Shown here: piece after piece, positions 16,701-26,156 of the stretch
Numbering within the stretch: position 1 is the first letter of the stretch
Layout of the letters: each line of letters opens with the position of its first letter
DNA from: JBKCUK01 sp046318415
Lineage (GTDB): Bacteria > Pseudomonadota > Alphaproteobacteria > Caedimonadales > Caedimonadaceae
Direction of reading: 5' to 3'
DNA: 64,000 nucleotides
Assembly (NCBI GenBank): GCA_046318415.1
Contig: JBKCUK010000004.1
Location: 124,001 to 188,000 of the forward strand
Notes under the pieces: generated by a model
What the model was told of the DNA's origin: nothing
The model's input: only the letters and a program-made list of their open reading frames with translations
The model's database searches: none
Translations under genes and position numbers: made by a program

Positions 16701-17963
16701 ATGAATGCCATGCTTGGTCTTCTGGATTGTAATAACTTTTTTGTCTCTTGTGAGCGGGTGTTTAATCCGCGCCTTGCCAGTATTCCTGTGGTGGTGTTGT
16801 CCAATAATGACGGGTGTGTTGTTGCGCGCTCGGAAGAAGCCAAAAGCATCGGTGTGCAGATGGGCCAGCCCTACTTTACGCTCCGCCCCCTGCAGCGGCG
16901 CTATAATCTGGTGGCCCATTCGGCGAATTTTGAATTGTATGGCGATATGTCCTATCGCATGATGCAGCTGCTGCGCCGTTACAGCGAAGAGTTAGAGGTT
17001 TATTCGATTGACGAGGCCTTTTTCCGCTGTCCCCAGCTGACGCTTGAAGAGCTGCACACCTATGCCCGTAGCATCCGACAGGAAAGCTTAAAGTGCTTAG
17101 GCTTGCCCATTTCCCTTGGCATTGCACCAACGAAAACCTTGACTAAAGTGGCGGGGCAGTACGCCAAGAAGCATCCACAAGGGGTGATGATTCTGAGCCC
17201 AGAGACGGCCGAATCCTACCTGAGATCATTTGCCATCGAAGACGTCTGGGGGATTGGCCGAAAAAATGCGGGTAAGTTACGTCGTTTAGGAATCACCACA
17301 GCCTGGCACCTGCGTCAAAGCGAGACCCGCTTGATCCGGCGTCATCTGACGGTGGTGGGCGCACGCTTAGCCCTGGAATTACAGGGCTATCGCTGCTTTG
17401 ATTTGCAACAAACGCCAGAGGCTAAACAATCCATTACTTTCTCGCGCACTTTTGCCAAGCCAACCGACCGCTTTGATGAGGTGGCCGAAGCCATCGCCCA
17501 TTATACGGCAAGGGCAGGTGAGAAATTGCGACGGGATCAGCAGGTGGCCGGCTGTATCCATGTGTATGTCACCACCCATCGCCACAATGGGGATCCGTAT
17601 TATGCCGCTTCTAAAGGCTTGTTCTTAGAGACTGCAACGGCAGATACCCGCGTTTTACTCAATGCCAGCCGCCAGCTGTGGCAGCACCTGTATCAGCCGG
17701 GCTTTCGCTATAATAAAGCCTATGTCACGCTGAGTCAGCTCTCTTCTCCGCAAGAAATTCAATTAAGCTTGATGGGTGAAAACTTGAGCGCCCCACAATC
17801 CAGTGCACAGTTGATGAAAGCCATCGATGGCTTGAATCTGACCTATGGTCGTGGCACGCTCTCGTTTGGCGCAGAAGGTTTTCAGCGCCCATGGCTTCAG
17901 CGTCCCCATACCCGCTCGCCACGCTACACCACCCGGTGGGGCGAGGAACTGCGGGCTTATTAA
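16701..17963 (+). CDS. umuC: Translesion DNA polymerase V catalytic subunit UmuC
   Basis: Y-family polymerase for error-prone bypass of DNA damage. The 420 residues show LLDCNNFFVSCERVFNP (metal-binding Asp), the catalytic VYSIDEAF, the GIAPTKTLTKVA block, the helix-hairpin-helix DVWGIGRKNAGKLRRLG, the little-finger domain and the UmuC-type C-terminus ending SPRYTTRWGEE. The start has AGAGG upstream. It is not in an operon with umuD but shares an upstream motif with it. Confidence 0.97.
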   Translation: MNAMLGLLDCNNFFVSCERVFNPRLASIPVVVLSNNDGCVVARSEEAKSIGVQMGQPYFTLRPLQRRYNLVAHSANFELYGDMSYRMMQLLRRYSEELEVYSIDEAFFRCPQLTLEELHTYARSIRQESLKCLGLPISLGIAPTKTLTKVAGQYAKKHPQGVMILSPETAESYLRSFAIEDVWGIGRKNAGKLRRLGITTAWHLRQSETRLIRRHLTVVGARLALELQGYRCFDLQQTPEAKQSITFSRTFAKPTDRFDEVAEAIAHYTARAGEKLRRDQQVAGCIHVYVTTHRHNGDPYYAASKGLFLETATADTRVLLNASRQLWQHLYQPGFRYNKAYVTLSQLSSPQEIQLSLMGENLSAPQSSAQLMKAIDGLNLTYGRGTLSFGAEGFQRPWLQRPHTRSPRYTTRWGEELRAY

Positions 17964-18183
17964 AGGGTTCTCTTTGGAGCTTTTGAGAAGCGACATGACG
18001 AACAATAGGCGAAGCTTTTCTTTGTTTTTCAATAGCTTTTAATAACATTCATTTTCGTATGAACGGACTCAGTGATTCTGGTCTTGAATTCTGCAAAGTT
18101 CTGAAAAAGTTGAATATGGAACTCATTTCAAGTAAAATTGGCTATAAGTAAAAACAAGTTTCGTTGCGGAAAAGGAGTCAAAC

Positions 18184-18897
18184 ATGCAACACGATTCTAA
18201 CCCTTCAGTGGTCCGCGCGTACGGCAGGCAAGCCGCCGTTGACGCAGGGCTTCGGGCGTACATGTTGCGCGTCTACAACTACATGGCCATGGGTCTGGGG
18301 TTGACTGGTGCTGTTGCCATGGTGGTGGCCTCCAGCCCGACCATGATGCAGGCGATCTTTGGTACCCCACTTCAATGGGTGGTGATGTTGGCCCCCCTTG
18401 GATTTGTGGTGTTCTTGAGTGTGCGACTGGAGTCTATGAAGGCCAGTACCGCTCAAATGATGTTTTGGGCTTACGCAGCTTTGATGGGGCTGTCGCTGTC
18501 GTCCATTTTCTTGATTTATACAGGCGCCAGTATCGCCAAGGTGTTCTTCATTTGCGCCGCCATGTTTGGCAGTGTCAGCCTTTATGGTTACACCACTAAG
18601 CGCGACCTCAGCAGCTGGGGCACATTTCTTTTTATGGGGCTGATTGGTATTTTCATCGCAAGCCTTGTAAATCTGTTTCTGCAAAGCTCAATGATGGGCT
18701 TTGTCTTGTCGGTGATTGGTGTTGTGGTTTTCACTGGTCTTACCGCCTATGACACACAAATGATTAAGTCCAATTACCACCATAAGGCATCAGAGGAATC
18801 AGCCACCAAGACCGCTATTTTTGGGGCGCTCTCCTTGTATATGGACTTCATTAACCTGTTCTTGAACCTGCTGCGCTTGTTTGGCGAGCGCCGTTAG
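18184..18897 (+). CDS. BAX inhibitor-1 / YccA family membrane protein
   Basis: Seven-helix inner-membrane protein of the BI-1 family (237 residues). It starts with a short soluble N-terminus (about 30 residues), then hydrophobic segments to the end, including the family hallmark GLTAYDTQMIK and the closing ALSLYMDFINLFLNLLRLFG. Bacterial members are linked to calcium leak and membrane-protein quality control. Ribosome site AAGGAG is present. It stands alone and is closed by a strong terminator. Confidence 0.95.
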   Translation: MQHDSNPSVVRAYGRQAAVDAGLRAYMLRVYNYMAMGLGLTGAVAMVVASSPTMMQAIFGTPLQWVVMLAPLGFVVFLSVRLESMKASTAQMMFWAYAALMGLSLSSIFLIYTGASIAKVFFICAAMFGSVSLYGYTTKRDLSSWGTFLFMGLIGIFIASLVNLFLQSSMMGFVLSVIGVVVFTGLTAYDTQMIKSNYHHKASEESATKTAIFGALSLYMDFINLFLNLLRLFGERR

Positions 18898-18921
18898 GGT
18901 CAATGTTCTCTATCCTTGATG

Positions 18922-18949
18922 AAGGGGCCCGGACTCTCCGGGCCCTTTT
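18922..18949 (+). terminator. Rho-independent terminator
   Basis: GC-rich stem GGGCCCGGA/TCCGGGCCC (18925-18933 and 18937-18945), extended by A/T pairs, followed by TTTTCTTT. It ends the BI-1 gene transcript. Confidence 0.92.
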
Positions 18950-19058
18950 CTTTATGCACACTGATTTTAAGTGTCGCGCTGCAAAACGCTGTTTTTCAGT
19001 AAAATTTTAACGAAGATATGCCACACTGAAAATGTAACCAAGATGAAGGAGGCCGCCC

Positions 19059-19322
19059 ATGGCTGATCTTCAAAAACAAATTGCCAACTATCATCTCACC
19101 ACAGCCGAAATTTTATATTTCATGCCGGACTACCCGCTGTTGCTGCAAAGTTTTGTCTGGCAACAGTATGATGAAGTGCCAAAGTTTCCTGTTCTGAAAA
19201 GCTTTCTTGACTATTGGAGCCACCACATTGAGGGCAAACTCCATTCCGTGCGCATCAGCTATGTGGACGAATTCTCCACGTCGCCCTACCGCCACTGTCA
19301 GGGCCTCTATTTGTTGCATTAA
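19059..19322 (+). CDS. Usg family protein
   Basis: An 87-residue protein matching the alphaproteobacterial Usg family: start ADLQKQIANYHLTTAEILYFMPDYPLLLQ and later FLDYWSHHIEGKLHSVRI. Usg is named from a gene next to tryptophan-synthesis genes, but no trp gene is nearby here. GGAGG precedes the ATG at good spacing. The function is not known. Confidence 0.88.
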   Translation: MADLQKQIANYHLTTAEILYFMPDYPLLLQSFVWQQYDEVPKFPVLKSFLDYWSHHIEGKLHSVRISYVDEFSTSPYRHCQGLYLLH

Positions 19323-19415
19323 AACGCGCTGATGATCTGGGGCAGGGTTGCTTGTGAATTCTGCCATTGACAGTCGTGCTGGTCGCGGCTAAACCTTTGG
19401 TATGCCTTATGATCC

Positions 19416-19508
19416 GGAGGGGTGGCCGAGTGGCTGAAGGCGGCGGTTTGCTAAACCGTTATACGGCTTAAAACCGTATCGTGGGTTCGAATCCCATCCC
19501 CTCCGCCA
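19416..19508 (+). tRNA. tRNA-Ser (anticodon GCT)
   Basis: A 93-nt class II tRNA. Acceptor arms GGAGGGG (19416-19422) and CCCCTCC (19498-19504) pair fully; then comes discriminator G and encoded CCA. The anticodon loop TTGCTAA gives GCT (19450-19452), a long variable arm (ATACGGCTTAAAACCGTAT) marks serine, and GGTTCGAATCC is the T loop. It reads AGC/AGT codons. Confidence 0.97.
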
Positions 19509-19564
19509 TCAGATCTTACTCAAGTGAGTTTCATTAAAATTATTCAAATATAGGTGAATTATAA

Positions 19565-19993
19565 ATGTCTTGTCGTTTGGCAATAGCTCTTTGTTTAGTG
19601 AGTGCATCGCTGTGGACGTCTGGATGCGCTGTTTACAAGGCAGCATCCAATGAAGGTGTTGACGTGTCTGACATTGATCGTTGCACAACAAAAGCTTGTT
19701 TTTTATCCCATGGGATGGAAATTGTGGATCAGCATGAGCTAAATGATGGTAAGTACACCGAAACCTATCGTGCGATGGCTCGAAAGTCAGGTTTAAACTA
19801 TGTACGCGCGGCTGGCCATGGGGTGCTAGACGTCATGACACTTGGCATTTGGGAGGTCGCTGGCACACCTGTAGAGAACGCTATCTCGAACAATCGGGGC
19901 TTTATTACGGTCAAGGCGACATATGCAGCAAAAGGCAACGATAAGCCTGAATTGGTTGAAATTTATGATGCAGAAGGACACAAGGTTCAATAA
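19565..19993 (+). CDS. Small lipoprotein of unknown function
   Basis: The 142 residues begin with a lipoprotein signal ending T18-S19-G20-C21. The mature part has two cysteines (C39 and C45, in DRCTTKACFLSHG) and a glycine-rich stretch GHGVLDVMTLGIWEVAGTPVEN that could be a short membrane-active helix of the type seen in small surface lipoproteins. I do not recognise a named family with certainty. It lies 56 bp after tRNA-Ser and is closed by a strong terminator. An envelope location is inferred from the lipobox. Confidence 0.75.
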   Translation: MSCRLAIALCLVSASLWTSGCAVYKAASNEGVDVSDIDRCTTKACFLSHGMEIVDQHELNDGKYTETYRAMARKSGLNYVRAAGHGVLDVMTLGIWEVAGTPVENAISNNRGFITVKATYAAKGNDKPELVEIYDAEGHKVQ

Positions 19994-20019
19994 AACGAAA
20001 TAAATGGTTCTATGCCTCG

Positions 20020-20052
20020 AAAAGCCCCATACTCCATGGGGCTTTTATTTTT
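20020..20052 (+). terminator. Rho-independent terminator
   Basis: Perfect 11-bp stem AAAAGCCCCAT/ATGGGGCTTTT (20020-20030 and 20036-20046) with a 5-base loop, followed by ATTTTTT. It ends the lipoprotein gene. Confidence 0.93.
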
Positions 20053-20109
20053 TGAAGGATGAATATGCTTCCTGAGGGCATGTGGAGAGTCCATTGAATC
20101 ACTGAACAA

Positions 20110-20685
20110 TTGAGATTGCGTGGCAAAATGCACCCCAATGATCTTTTGTATGCGGATCGGATTATCATCGAACCTTACAATCCGCTGTGGCCTCAAAAGG
20201 CCGCCCTGGAAATAGCCGTCCTCAAGCGTGCCCTTGCTTATCCTTGGGTGGCGGAAATTCAGCATGTGGGAAGCACAGCGGTGCCAGGGTTAGCGGCTAA
20301 ACCCATCATCGATATCTATGTGGGGGTGACGTCCATCAACGAGGCCCAAGCGGCCATTCAACCCATTCAAAATCTTGGCTACCAGTATTGGGATGAAAAC
20401 CCCAATAAAGAGAAAATGTTTTTTGTGAAGGGGATGCCACCCCACGGTGAGGGGCGCACCCATCATATTCACATTGTGGCCCATGGGAGTCGCTATTGGC
20501 GCGCTGTTACTCTTTTTCGTGACTATCTTTGTGCTCACCCATAGGAGGCAGCGCGCTATGCCGAGCTAAAGCATGACCTGATGCAGCGCTATCCCCTCGA
20601 TCGTGAAGCTTATACCGATGCCAAGACCACGTTTGTGGCCCATATCCTTCGCCAGGCGGGTTTCAAAGAGCGTGTGGCGCGCTAA
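20110..20685 (+). pseudogene. GrpB-family nucleotidyltransferase-like gene broken by an in-frame TAG
   Basis: The GrpB (UPF0157) fold is clear: EPYNPLWPQKAALE, IQHVGSTAVPGLAAKPIIDIYVGV, and THHIHIVAHGSRYWRAVTLFRDYLCAHP. The frame then meets TAG at 20542-20544, where the second copy of this segment has GAG, and continues without further damage (EAARYAELKHDLMQRYPLDREAY) to TAA at 20683. A single base change thus separates a 144-residue truncated product from a normal protein of about 190 residues. Read-through or a functional short form cannot be excluded. The left edge of the glycan insert lies at its end. Confidence 0.8.
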
Positions 20686-20712
20686 AGGGTGGGGCTGATG
20701 CCCATAGGGTGC
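20419..20712 (+). repeat. Left direct-repeat copy of the grpB 3' segment
   Basis: A 294-bp segment, from TTTTTTGTGAAGGGG to CATAGGGTGC, repeated at 26125-26383. The copies differ by about a dozen substitutions in the first 200 bp and are identical over the last 99 bp (20614-20712). The right copy also has a 35-bp deletion. Confidence 0.92.
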
Positions 20713-20820
20713 GATTAGAAGAAGGATGCAAAAAAGTCAATCTTTATTTCTCTTGAAAATGGATTGAATTTCATTTACTTTTTTGCAAGTCAAATGCTTA
20801 CATTTAAAATACGAGTATAA

Positions 20821-21744
20821 ATGTTTATAATGTCACTTGCCAAAAAAGCCTTTCATGGACGAAGCACACAAAAAATTTCATTAGCTGTGAAAAATTTTTT
20901 AGGTCTTTCACGAATTTTCAGGGCGTCTGATGATTCTCAAAACCAAAACCTCCCCACATCGTCCCAGCAATTCGAAAAATTCATTACTTATAGTCAAAAC
21001 TTTGAGGATCTAATGCTTTATCGGGCCCTTAAAGAAGTAAAGAATGGTTTTTACATTGATTTGGGAGCCGCAGGCCCAGTGCTAAACTCTGTTACAAAAG
21101 CGTTCTATGATCGCGGTTGGAGCGGAATAAATGTAGAACCCGGTCATAGGCCTTACACTGAACTTATGAAAGAAAGAACGCGTGATATAAACATAAACGT
21201 TGGTGCGTGGAGCTCAACTGGAAAAATAAAGTTTTATTTTATCGGGGATGAAAACGAGCTTTCGACGACTAATACGTACTTAATGGAAATACATAAAGCA
21301 AATGGCTGGCCTGTTCGTGAAGAAGAAATATCAGTAATGTCATTGCGTGATATCTGTGAAAAACATGTTGAAAATAGAGAAATTCATTTTCTGAAAGTTG
21401 ATGTTGAGGGGGCGGAATTAGAGGTCTTTAAAGGACATGATTTTGAACGTTGGCGGCCATGGATTATAGTAGTTGAGAGCCACGAATCTGAACGCAAGTC
21501 TGAACATTGGAAACCAACGGAAGCCTTCCTACTGAATGCAGATTATACATTTGTATATTGTGATGGATTGAATAGATTTTACATCGAAAACAGCAGATAT
21601 AATAAATTAAAAGATGCTTTCGAAGTGCCACCAAATATTTATGACAATTGGGTTCAAATCGAATACCTTAACCTACAATATAGAGAGGGAAAAGCAAAAC
21701 AAGATTTAGAAGAATTCAAAAAAATGCAAAATCAAAGAGTCTAA
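20821..21744 (+). CDS. FkbM family methyltransferase
   Basis: SAM-dependent methyltransferase of the type that O-methylates sugars in surface polysaccharides. The SAM-binding start SQNFEDLMLYRALKEVKNGFYIDLGAAGP (about 58-88), NVEPGHRPY, and the family hallmark LKVDVEGAELEVFKGHDF with IIVVESHE are present. It has 307 residues with about 55 extra N-terminal residues. The ATG at 20821 has no clear ribosome site; ATG at 20830 is equally possible. It is the first gene of the island. Confidence 0.88.
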   Translation: MFIMSLAKKAFHGRSTQKISLAVKNFLGLSRIFRASDDSQNQNLPTSSQQFEKFITYSQNFEDLMLYRALKEVKNGFYIDLGAAGPVLNSVTKAFYDRGWSGINVEPGHRPYTELMKERTRDININVGAWSSTGKIKFYFIGDENELSTTNTYLMEIHKANGWPVREEEISVMSLRDICEKHVENREIHFLKVDVEGAELEVFKGHDFERWRPWIIVVESHESERKSEHWKPTEAFLLNADYTFVYCDGLNRFYIENSRYNKLKDAFEVPPNIYDNWVQIEYLNLQYREGKAKQDLEEFKKMQNQRV

Positions 21745-22399
21745 AAAACACATGAGAGAAGCCTGCTTTTTTCATAAAGATAAAAGAAAGGCTGACTAAG
21801 AAGTTAATCAAGTAAACGGACTTGCCTCAACGTAGCGCCAATGCTTACAATAAATGTAGTTATTTCGTGATTGATAGCTTGATTCTCAGGCAGACCATCA
21901 GCTAAGGAAAAAAATATTAGAAGCTAAGAAGGCAGCATGAGAAGTACGACAGTTTAGTCGCCCCGAAAAGCGCAGGAAAATCCGAGCTCTTTGTATTAAA
22001 GAGAATCCATGATCAAGAAGCTGATAAAAGTTAATTATGTTTCGGCGAGCAACATATTAAATGCAACTTTATAAATCAAGTCTCAAATAAAAGTAACATC
22101 ATTGCATCAATCAAAAGCAAATTAGTCAGCAATCCATGCGACTGACAACGTTATATGGCCAATCGGCGAGTGATTATTTTCTTGTCAAATCTCATCAATA
22201 GGGCTCTATCGGGAATCATTATGAAAAGTCCTCTGCAGACTACTTCCCGATTAACATTTTAATTTTTCGAATTTGCTTAATTGGCTTTAAGTCAGACTCA
22301 AATTTTTTTTTAGGAAATCCCATATAAATTTGGTAACTTACGTCCAACTACTTAAGCTGCTTTTTTCATACATGAGTTTAAATGCAATAAGGAAGCAAT
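21745..22399. other. 655-bp gap without an intact gene, AT-rich
   Basis: All frames are broken by frequent stops. A 40-50 codon stretch around 21890-22030 reads as basic coding-like sequence interrupted by stops, which suggests gene remains, but I could not name a family. The position, just before a GDP-fucose-synthase-like gene, is where a GDP-mannose 4,6-dehydratase gene would be expected; no trace of it was recognised. Confidence 0.4.
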
Positions 22400-23335
22400 A
22401 TGGATAGGAAAGATGAGAAAGTCCTAGTAACAGGGGCAGGAGGTGTTATCGGTCAAGCGCTAATAGAAGAACTAAAGAATGAACGATATTCTAATATTGT
22501 TGCCTTATCAAGCAAAGAAGTTGATTTAAGAGATCAATTAGCCACTGATAGTTTTTTTTCCTCTTATCGACCTACAATCGTCTTTCATTTAGCTGCCCGT
22601 GTCTATGGTATAATGGGAAATATGGCAAATCGTGGCATAGCCTATTTAGACAATATCCGGATAAATACCAATGTTATTGAGGCGGCACGCGCAGCCGGAT
22701 GTCGCAAAATTGTAGCTATGGGCTCAACTGCAATCTATTCTGATCGTGTAAAATTACCCATGTCTGAAGAAGAAATTTGGATTGGGGAGCCACACCACTC
22801 GGAAGCTCCTTACGCGCACAGCAAGCGAGCAATGCTAGCTCATCTTGAATCATATAAAGAGCAGTACGGAATGGATTACGCATTTTGCGTTTCAACCAAT
22901 CTTTTTGGTCCAAATGATAAATTCGATGAGAATTATGGCCATGTTATTCCCTCTCTCGTATCAAAATTTTACAGGGCTGTTGAATATGGAGAACCCCTCA
23001 CGGTTTGGGGAACGGGTAGCCCTCAGCGGGATTTTTTGTTTAGTTTTGATGCAGCATATGCTCTTCGCCTTGTTGCTGAAAAATATAGTGGTGCTATAAA
23101 TATCGCTTCTGGCCAAGCGTTTTCTATTCGGGAAACTGTTAATATCTTATCTGAAGTTTCTGGTTATAAGGGCGTAGTGCAGTGGGATTTATCCAAGCCA
23201 GACGGTCAAAAAATGCGTGAATATGATGTCTCTCGTCTTAAACAATTGGGTTTTAAGCCACGATACACATTTCAAGAAGCGCTAGCGATTACGTATGAGT
23301 GGTATCGTAGTAATATCTCTAAAGTGAGAAGATAA
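22400..23335 (+). CDS. NAD-dependent epimerase, GDP-L-fucose-synthase-like
   Basis: Extended short-chain dehydrogenase acting on nucleotide sugars. It has the Rossmann motif GAGGVIG (12-18), a DLRD segment, the FHLAARVYGIMGNMAN block typical of GDP-fucose synthase (Fcl/WcaG), the active-site Ser in MGSTAIYS and Tyr/Lys in YAHSK, then NLFGPNDKFDENYGHVIPSL, also Fcl-like. The 311 residues fit. AAGGA precedes the ATG. If it is Fcl it makes GDP-L-fucose from GDP-4-keto-6-deoxymannose, but no Gmd is in the window. Another GDP- or dTDP-sugar epimerase is possible. Confidence 0.82.
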   Translation: MDRKDEKVLVTGAGGVIGQALIEELKNERYSNIVALSSKEVDLRDQLATDSFFSSYRPTIVFHLAARVYGIMGNMANRGIAYLDNIRINTNVIEAARAAGCRKIVAMGSTAIYSDRVKLPMSEEEIWIGEPHHSEAPYAHSKRAMLAHLESYKEQYGMDYAFCVSTNLFGPNDKFDENYGHVIPSLVSKFYRAVEYGEPLTVWGTGSPQRDFLFSFDAAYALRLVAEKYSGAINIASGQAFSIRETVNILSEVSGYKGVVQWDLSKPDGQKMREYDVSRLKQLGFKPRYTFQEALAITYEWYRSNISKVRR

Positions 23336-23523
23336 TTAAATCAAGATAGAGTCAAAAAGGCTTGCGTTTAAAAGAGATAAAATTATTTAAATATAATAGT
23401 GTGATTAAAACTCCATCTTATTTATTTGAGCCATTTCATTTCGCTACATACATCTAGATAAGCAACTAAAGGCAAAGTAAATTTGTTAAAGGATGGAAAT
23501 ATTATTATCTGGAGCAATTAAGA

Positions 23524-23952
23524 ATGAATAAAGGTTATTCGAGAATGTCGATTGAGCGCTCTACTGATGTTGATTCACTTGAGGTACAGAGTAAAAAGTT
23601 GCCAAGAAAAGCAATACATGAAGTTGATTATCAAGCTGTGAATACTGCTTTGCACATGGAGCTTGAAGCCACTTTGGATAGAATTAGTTCGCTTGAAAAA
23701 GAGCGTGACGCCTGCTACCAAGAACTTTTTGAATCATCACGCCATATAGCATATTTGAGTCAACAGAATATTCGCCTCAAAAGAGAGTTTGAACGCTATT
23801 TTCTAAACAAACGTGCAAAGTTTACTTTGTGCATCGAGGACACAGAAGGAAAGGAAGAGCTTTATAAAACAATATATGTTAACTCCATATTGGCAAATAT
23901 TTTATTTATTGCGAAAAGGTTGTTTCGTCGCGCTAAAGCTTTCCTATCTTGA
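23524..23952 (+). CDS. Coiled-coil protein of unknown function
   Basis: The 142 residues are mostly charged helix. About 45-95 form a likely coiled coil (MELEATLDRISSLEKERDACYQEL, then IAYLSQQNIRLKREFERYF). The tail (about 115-142) is hydrophobic and basic, NSILANILFIAKRLFRRAKAF, and might lie on the membrane. GGAG stands before the ATG. It is followed after 20 bp by the glycosyltransferase, so both are probably one transcript. Short coiled-coil proteins often accompany surface-glycan glycosyltransferases; this is only an analogy. Confidence 0.6.
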   Translation: MNKGYSRMSIERSTDVDSLEVQSKKLPRKAIHEVDYQAVNTALHMELEATLDRISSLEKERDACYQELFESSRHIAYLSQQNIRLKREFERYFLNKRAKFTLCIEDTEGKEELYKTIYVNSILANILFIAKRLFRRAKAFLS

Positions 23953-23972
23953 ATGTTTGATTTGAGGATTTT

Positions 23973-26156
23973 ATGATTAAGCTTTCTTCGAATTCGATAT
24001 GTGTTATTGGACGTGCAAAATTTGGTACAGGAATTGGTTACCATACCTATGCCGTATGTGAACTCCTGAGCCGCTTCTATTCCATATCTATTTTTCCCAC
24101 AGAACCGCATTTGAGGGGTAAATCTCAGATATTGTTGCCCAATGGTACGGCGATTCCAGTGTGCACAGATCTTTCTCAAGTTAAAATCGCCTTCTTTTGT
24201 GATGTTTTGTGGAATGGTGCATATGATTCCAATTATCTATTAGTGCCCCAAAATTCCTTTAAATTTGCCTATGTAGCATTTGATTCTGATACGCTACCCT
24301 CTCAATGGATCAAAATTCTCAATGAGCGTTTTGATTGTACTTTGTTTACGAGTCGGCATTTGGAGGCAATCGCGTCGAAATCTGGGCTTGAGATAAGCGC
24401 GGGTACTCTTCCCCTTGCTCTAGATATAGAGAATTTACTCAGTCTGCCCTTCCAATCAAATAAAGCCGGTAAAATCAAGTTTTGTTCTGTTGCGGCATTT
24501 CATACACGCAAAGGTGCTGAATTGCTTGTTGAGGCATTTTTAAATGTTTTTGATAAGCGTAACGATGTTGAATTGACCATTCACTCAAATCATGCTGAAG
24601 GACAGGCTTTGCAGAGGGTGAGGGATTTACTCAAAGCAAGGGGCGCAAAAAATATCTTTATAAATCGTTCCTCTCTGAGTGAGAGAGAGAAAAACCTAAT
24701 AATTGAAAATAGTGATATTTTTGTGAACTGTTCACGTGGTGAAGGATATTCTATAGGCCCACGTGAGGCGCTTGCTCTTGGCAAAGTTCTAGCAATAACA
24801 AATGTGGGTGGACACAACGATCTCCATCCTGTTCCCGGTGTCTTTGTGATTCCAGCAACAATTCCAGTGCCTGCCCGTTATCCGGAAATTGATAACTTAG
24901 TTATTGGCAAGCAATACATGGCAGAAATTAAAGATATTGAAAAAGCCCTTAGGGCAGCATTTGATTATGTCTCTTCTGGCCAAAGCAAATTAACCGTGCA
25001 TGAACGGCGAAAACTTGCCCAGGAATTCTGTTTCTCAAGGCTTGAACAAGATTATGCCGAATTAATTAATCCGGGTCTAAGGTCTTTCCGTCCACGTAAG
25101 CAGGGGTCTCGTTACACTAGGCGACCTCCCGGATTATCTTTAGCGTTAGAAAAAAAGATTGGGCGCTATTGTTCCTTAATGCCAGGAATTGATCGTAAAG
25201 TAATCCAGCCCCATGACGGTGGTTTCTTCTCAATTTTTAATGTATTCATGAGCCATCTTGTCTGGGATCAGCGAGACAACCATTGCCACATGGTTCTTCC
25301 TGACTGGAATGTTGAGAGAATGATTAGCAGGTTAGGCACCAAAAATTTTATTAGCTTTTGTTATGGCCGTCCAAATGACGGTAACATATGGACGAAAATC
25401 TTTAAGCCCCTATACGGTCTAACCGAACAAGAAATGGATGACCCAGACTTTCTCTACAGCAAAGGCCAAACACCGCTCGCAGTTTTCAATGAAGATCGTG
25501 AACCGCAACTGACATATGTTCATGCCTATAAACTTTATAAAAGCGAGGAATTTGGAAGAATTCGTGAGCAATACCATAAGGTATTCAGTGATCATGTGCA
25601 TTTGCATGAACAATACCAGGATGAATTGAATGAATTCCGAAGTAAGTATATGGCGGGTAAATATGTAATTGCTGCACATGTGAAACACCCAAGCCATGTA
25701 ATAGAACAACCTGGAGGGAAGATAGCTCACGTAGCGTCATATATTTCAAATGTTCGCTCACAACTGGCTGCTCGTGGCATAGATGAGGCGTCATCAAACT
25801 GGGCTGTTTTTCTTGCGACAGATCAGGATCGTGTAGTAAAGGCATTTGAGGCAGAATTTGGTAGTAAAGTTATTTATTACCCTGATGTTCGTCGTACCAC
25901 AGAAGACGAGGACAATGCTTACGATCAATTAGATAGTGATGCACGGCGTGCAGAGGGATTTCAGGTGCAACATCGGGTCGCCGCAAATCCAGATAATTGG
26001 GGCGTCAGGATGGCATGGGAAGTCATTCGAGATGCACTAACCATGTCGTATTGTGATGTGTTGCTACATGTTGTCAGTAATGTCTCGACTGCCGTGTCTT
26101 ATATGAACCCAAAAATTGAAATGGTTTTTTGTGAAGGGGATGCCACCCTACGGTGA
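23973..26156 (+). CDS. Two-domain glycosyltransferase: GT4-like plus fucosyltransferase-like, 3' end chimeric
   Basis: Residues about 1-370 look like a GT-B glycosyltransferase of family 4, with FCSVAAFHTRKGAELLVEAF and the donor-site motif CSRGEGYSIGPREALALGK (about 250-270). Residues about 405-715 resemble alpha-1,6-fucosyltransferases of the GT23/NodZ type: AAHVKHPSHVIEQP (about 566), VFLATDQDRVVKAFEAEFG (about 612) and MSYCDVLLHVVSNVSTAVSYMNP (about 695-713). This similarity is by motif only. From 26125 on, the last ten or so codons come from the grpB repeat read out of frame, so the native C-terminus was replaced. Its partner may be the GDP-fucose-type epimerase upstream. Confidence 0.75.
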   Translation: MIKLSSNSICVIGRAKFGTGIGYHTYAVCELLSRFYSISIFPTEPHLRGKSQILLPNGTAIPVCTDLSQVKIAFFCDVLWNGAYDSNYLLVPQNSFKFAYVAFDSDTLPSQWIKILNERFDCTLFTSRHLEAIASKSGLEISAGTLPLALDIENLLSLPFQSNKAGKIKFCSVAAFHTRKGAELLVEAFLNVFDKRNDVELTIHSNHAEGQALQRVRDLLKARGAKNIFINRSSLSEREKNLIIENSDIFVNCSRGEGYSIGPREALALGKVLAITNVGGHNDLHPVPGVFVIPATIPVPARYPEIDNLVIGKQYMAEIKDIEKALRAAFDYVSSGQSKLTVHERRKLAQEFCFSRLEQDYAELINPGLRSFRPRKQGSRYTRRPPGLSLALEKKIGRYCSLMPGIDRKVIQPHDGGFFSIFNVFMSHLVWDQRDNHCHMVLPDWNVERMISRLGTKNFISFCYGRPNDGNIWTKIFKPLYGLTEQEMDDPDFLYSKGQTPLAVFNEDREPQLTYVHAYKLYKSEEFGRIREQYHKVFSDHVHLHEQYQDELNEFRSKYMAGKYVIAAHVKHPSHVIEQPGGKIAHVASYISNVRSQLAARGIDEASSNWAVFLATDQDRVVKAFEAEFGSKVIYYPDVRRTTEDEDNAYDQLDSDARRAEGFQVQHRVAANPDNWGVRMAWEVIRDALTMSYCDVLLHVVSNVSTAVSYMNPKIEMVFCEGDATLR

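Larger units (their letters stand above)
20713..26124. mobile_element. AT-rich surface-glycan island between grpB repeats
   Basis: About 5.4 kb lying exactly between the two grpB-segment copies. Base composition is plainly more AT-rich than in the flanks, and codons are biased to A/T. It carries an FkbM methyltransferase, an epimerase, a coiled-coil protein and a two-domain glycosyltransferase, with a 655-bp decayed or non-coding gap. No integrase or transposase is seen. tRNA-Ser lies about 1.2 kb to the left, but no copy of its 3' end was seen at the right edge. Entry by homologous recombination with a foreign grpB allele is my inference. Confidence 0.65.
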
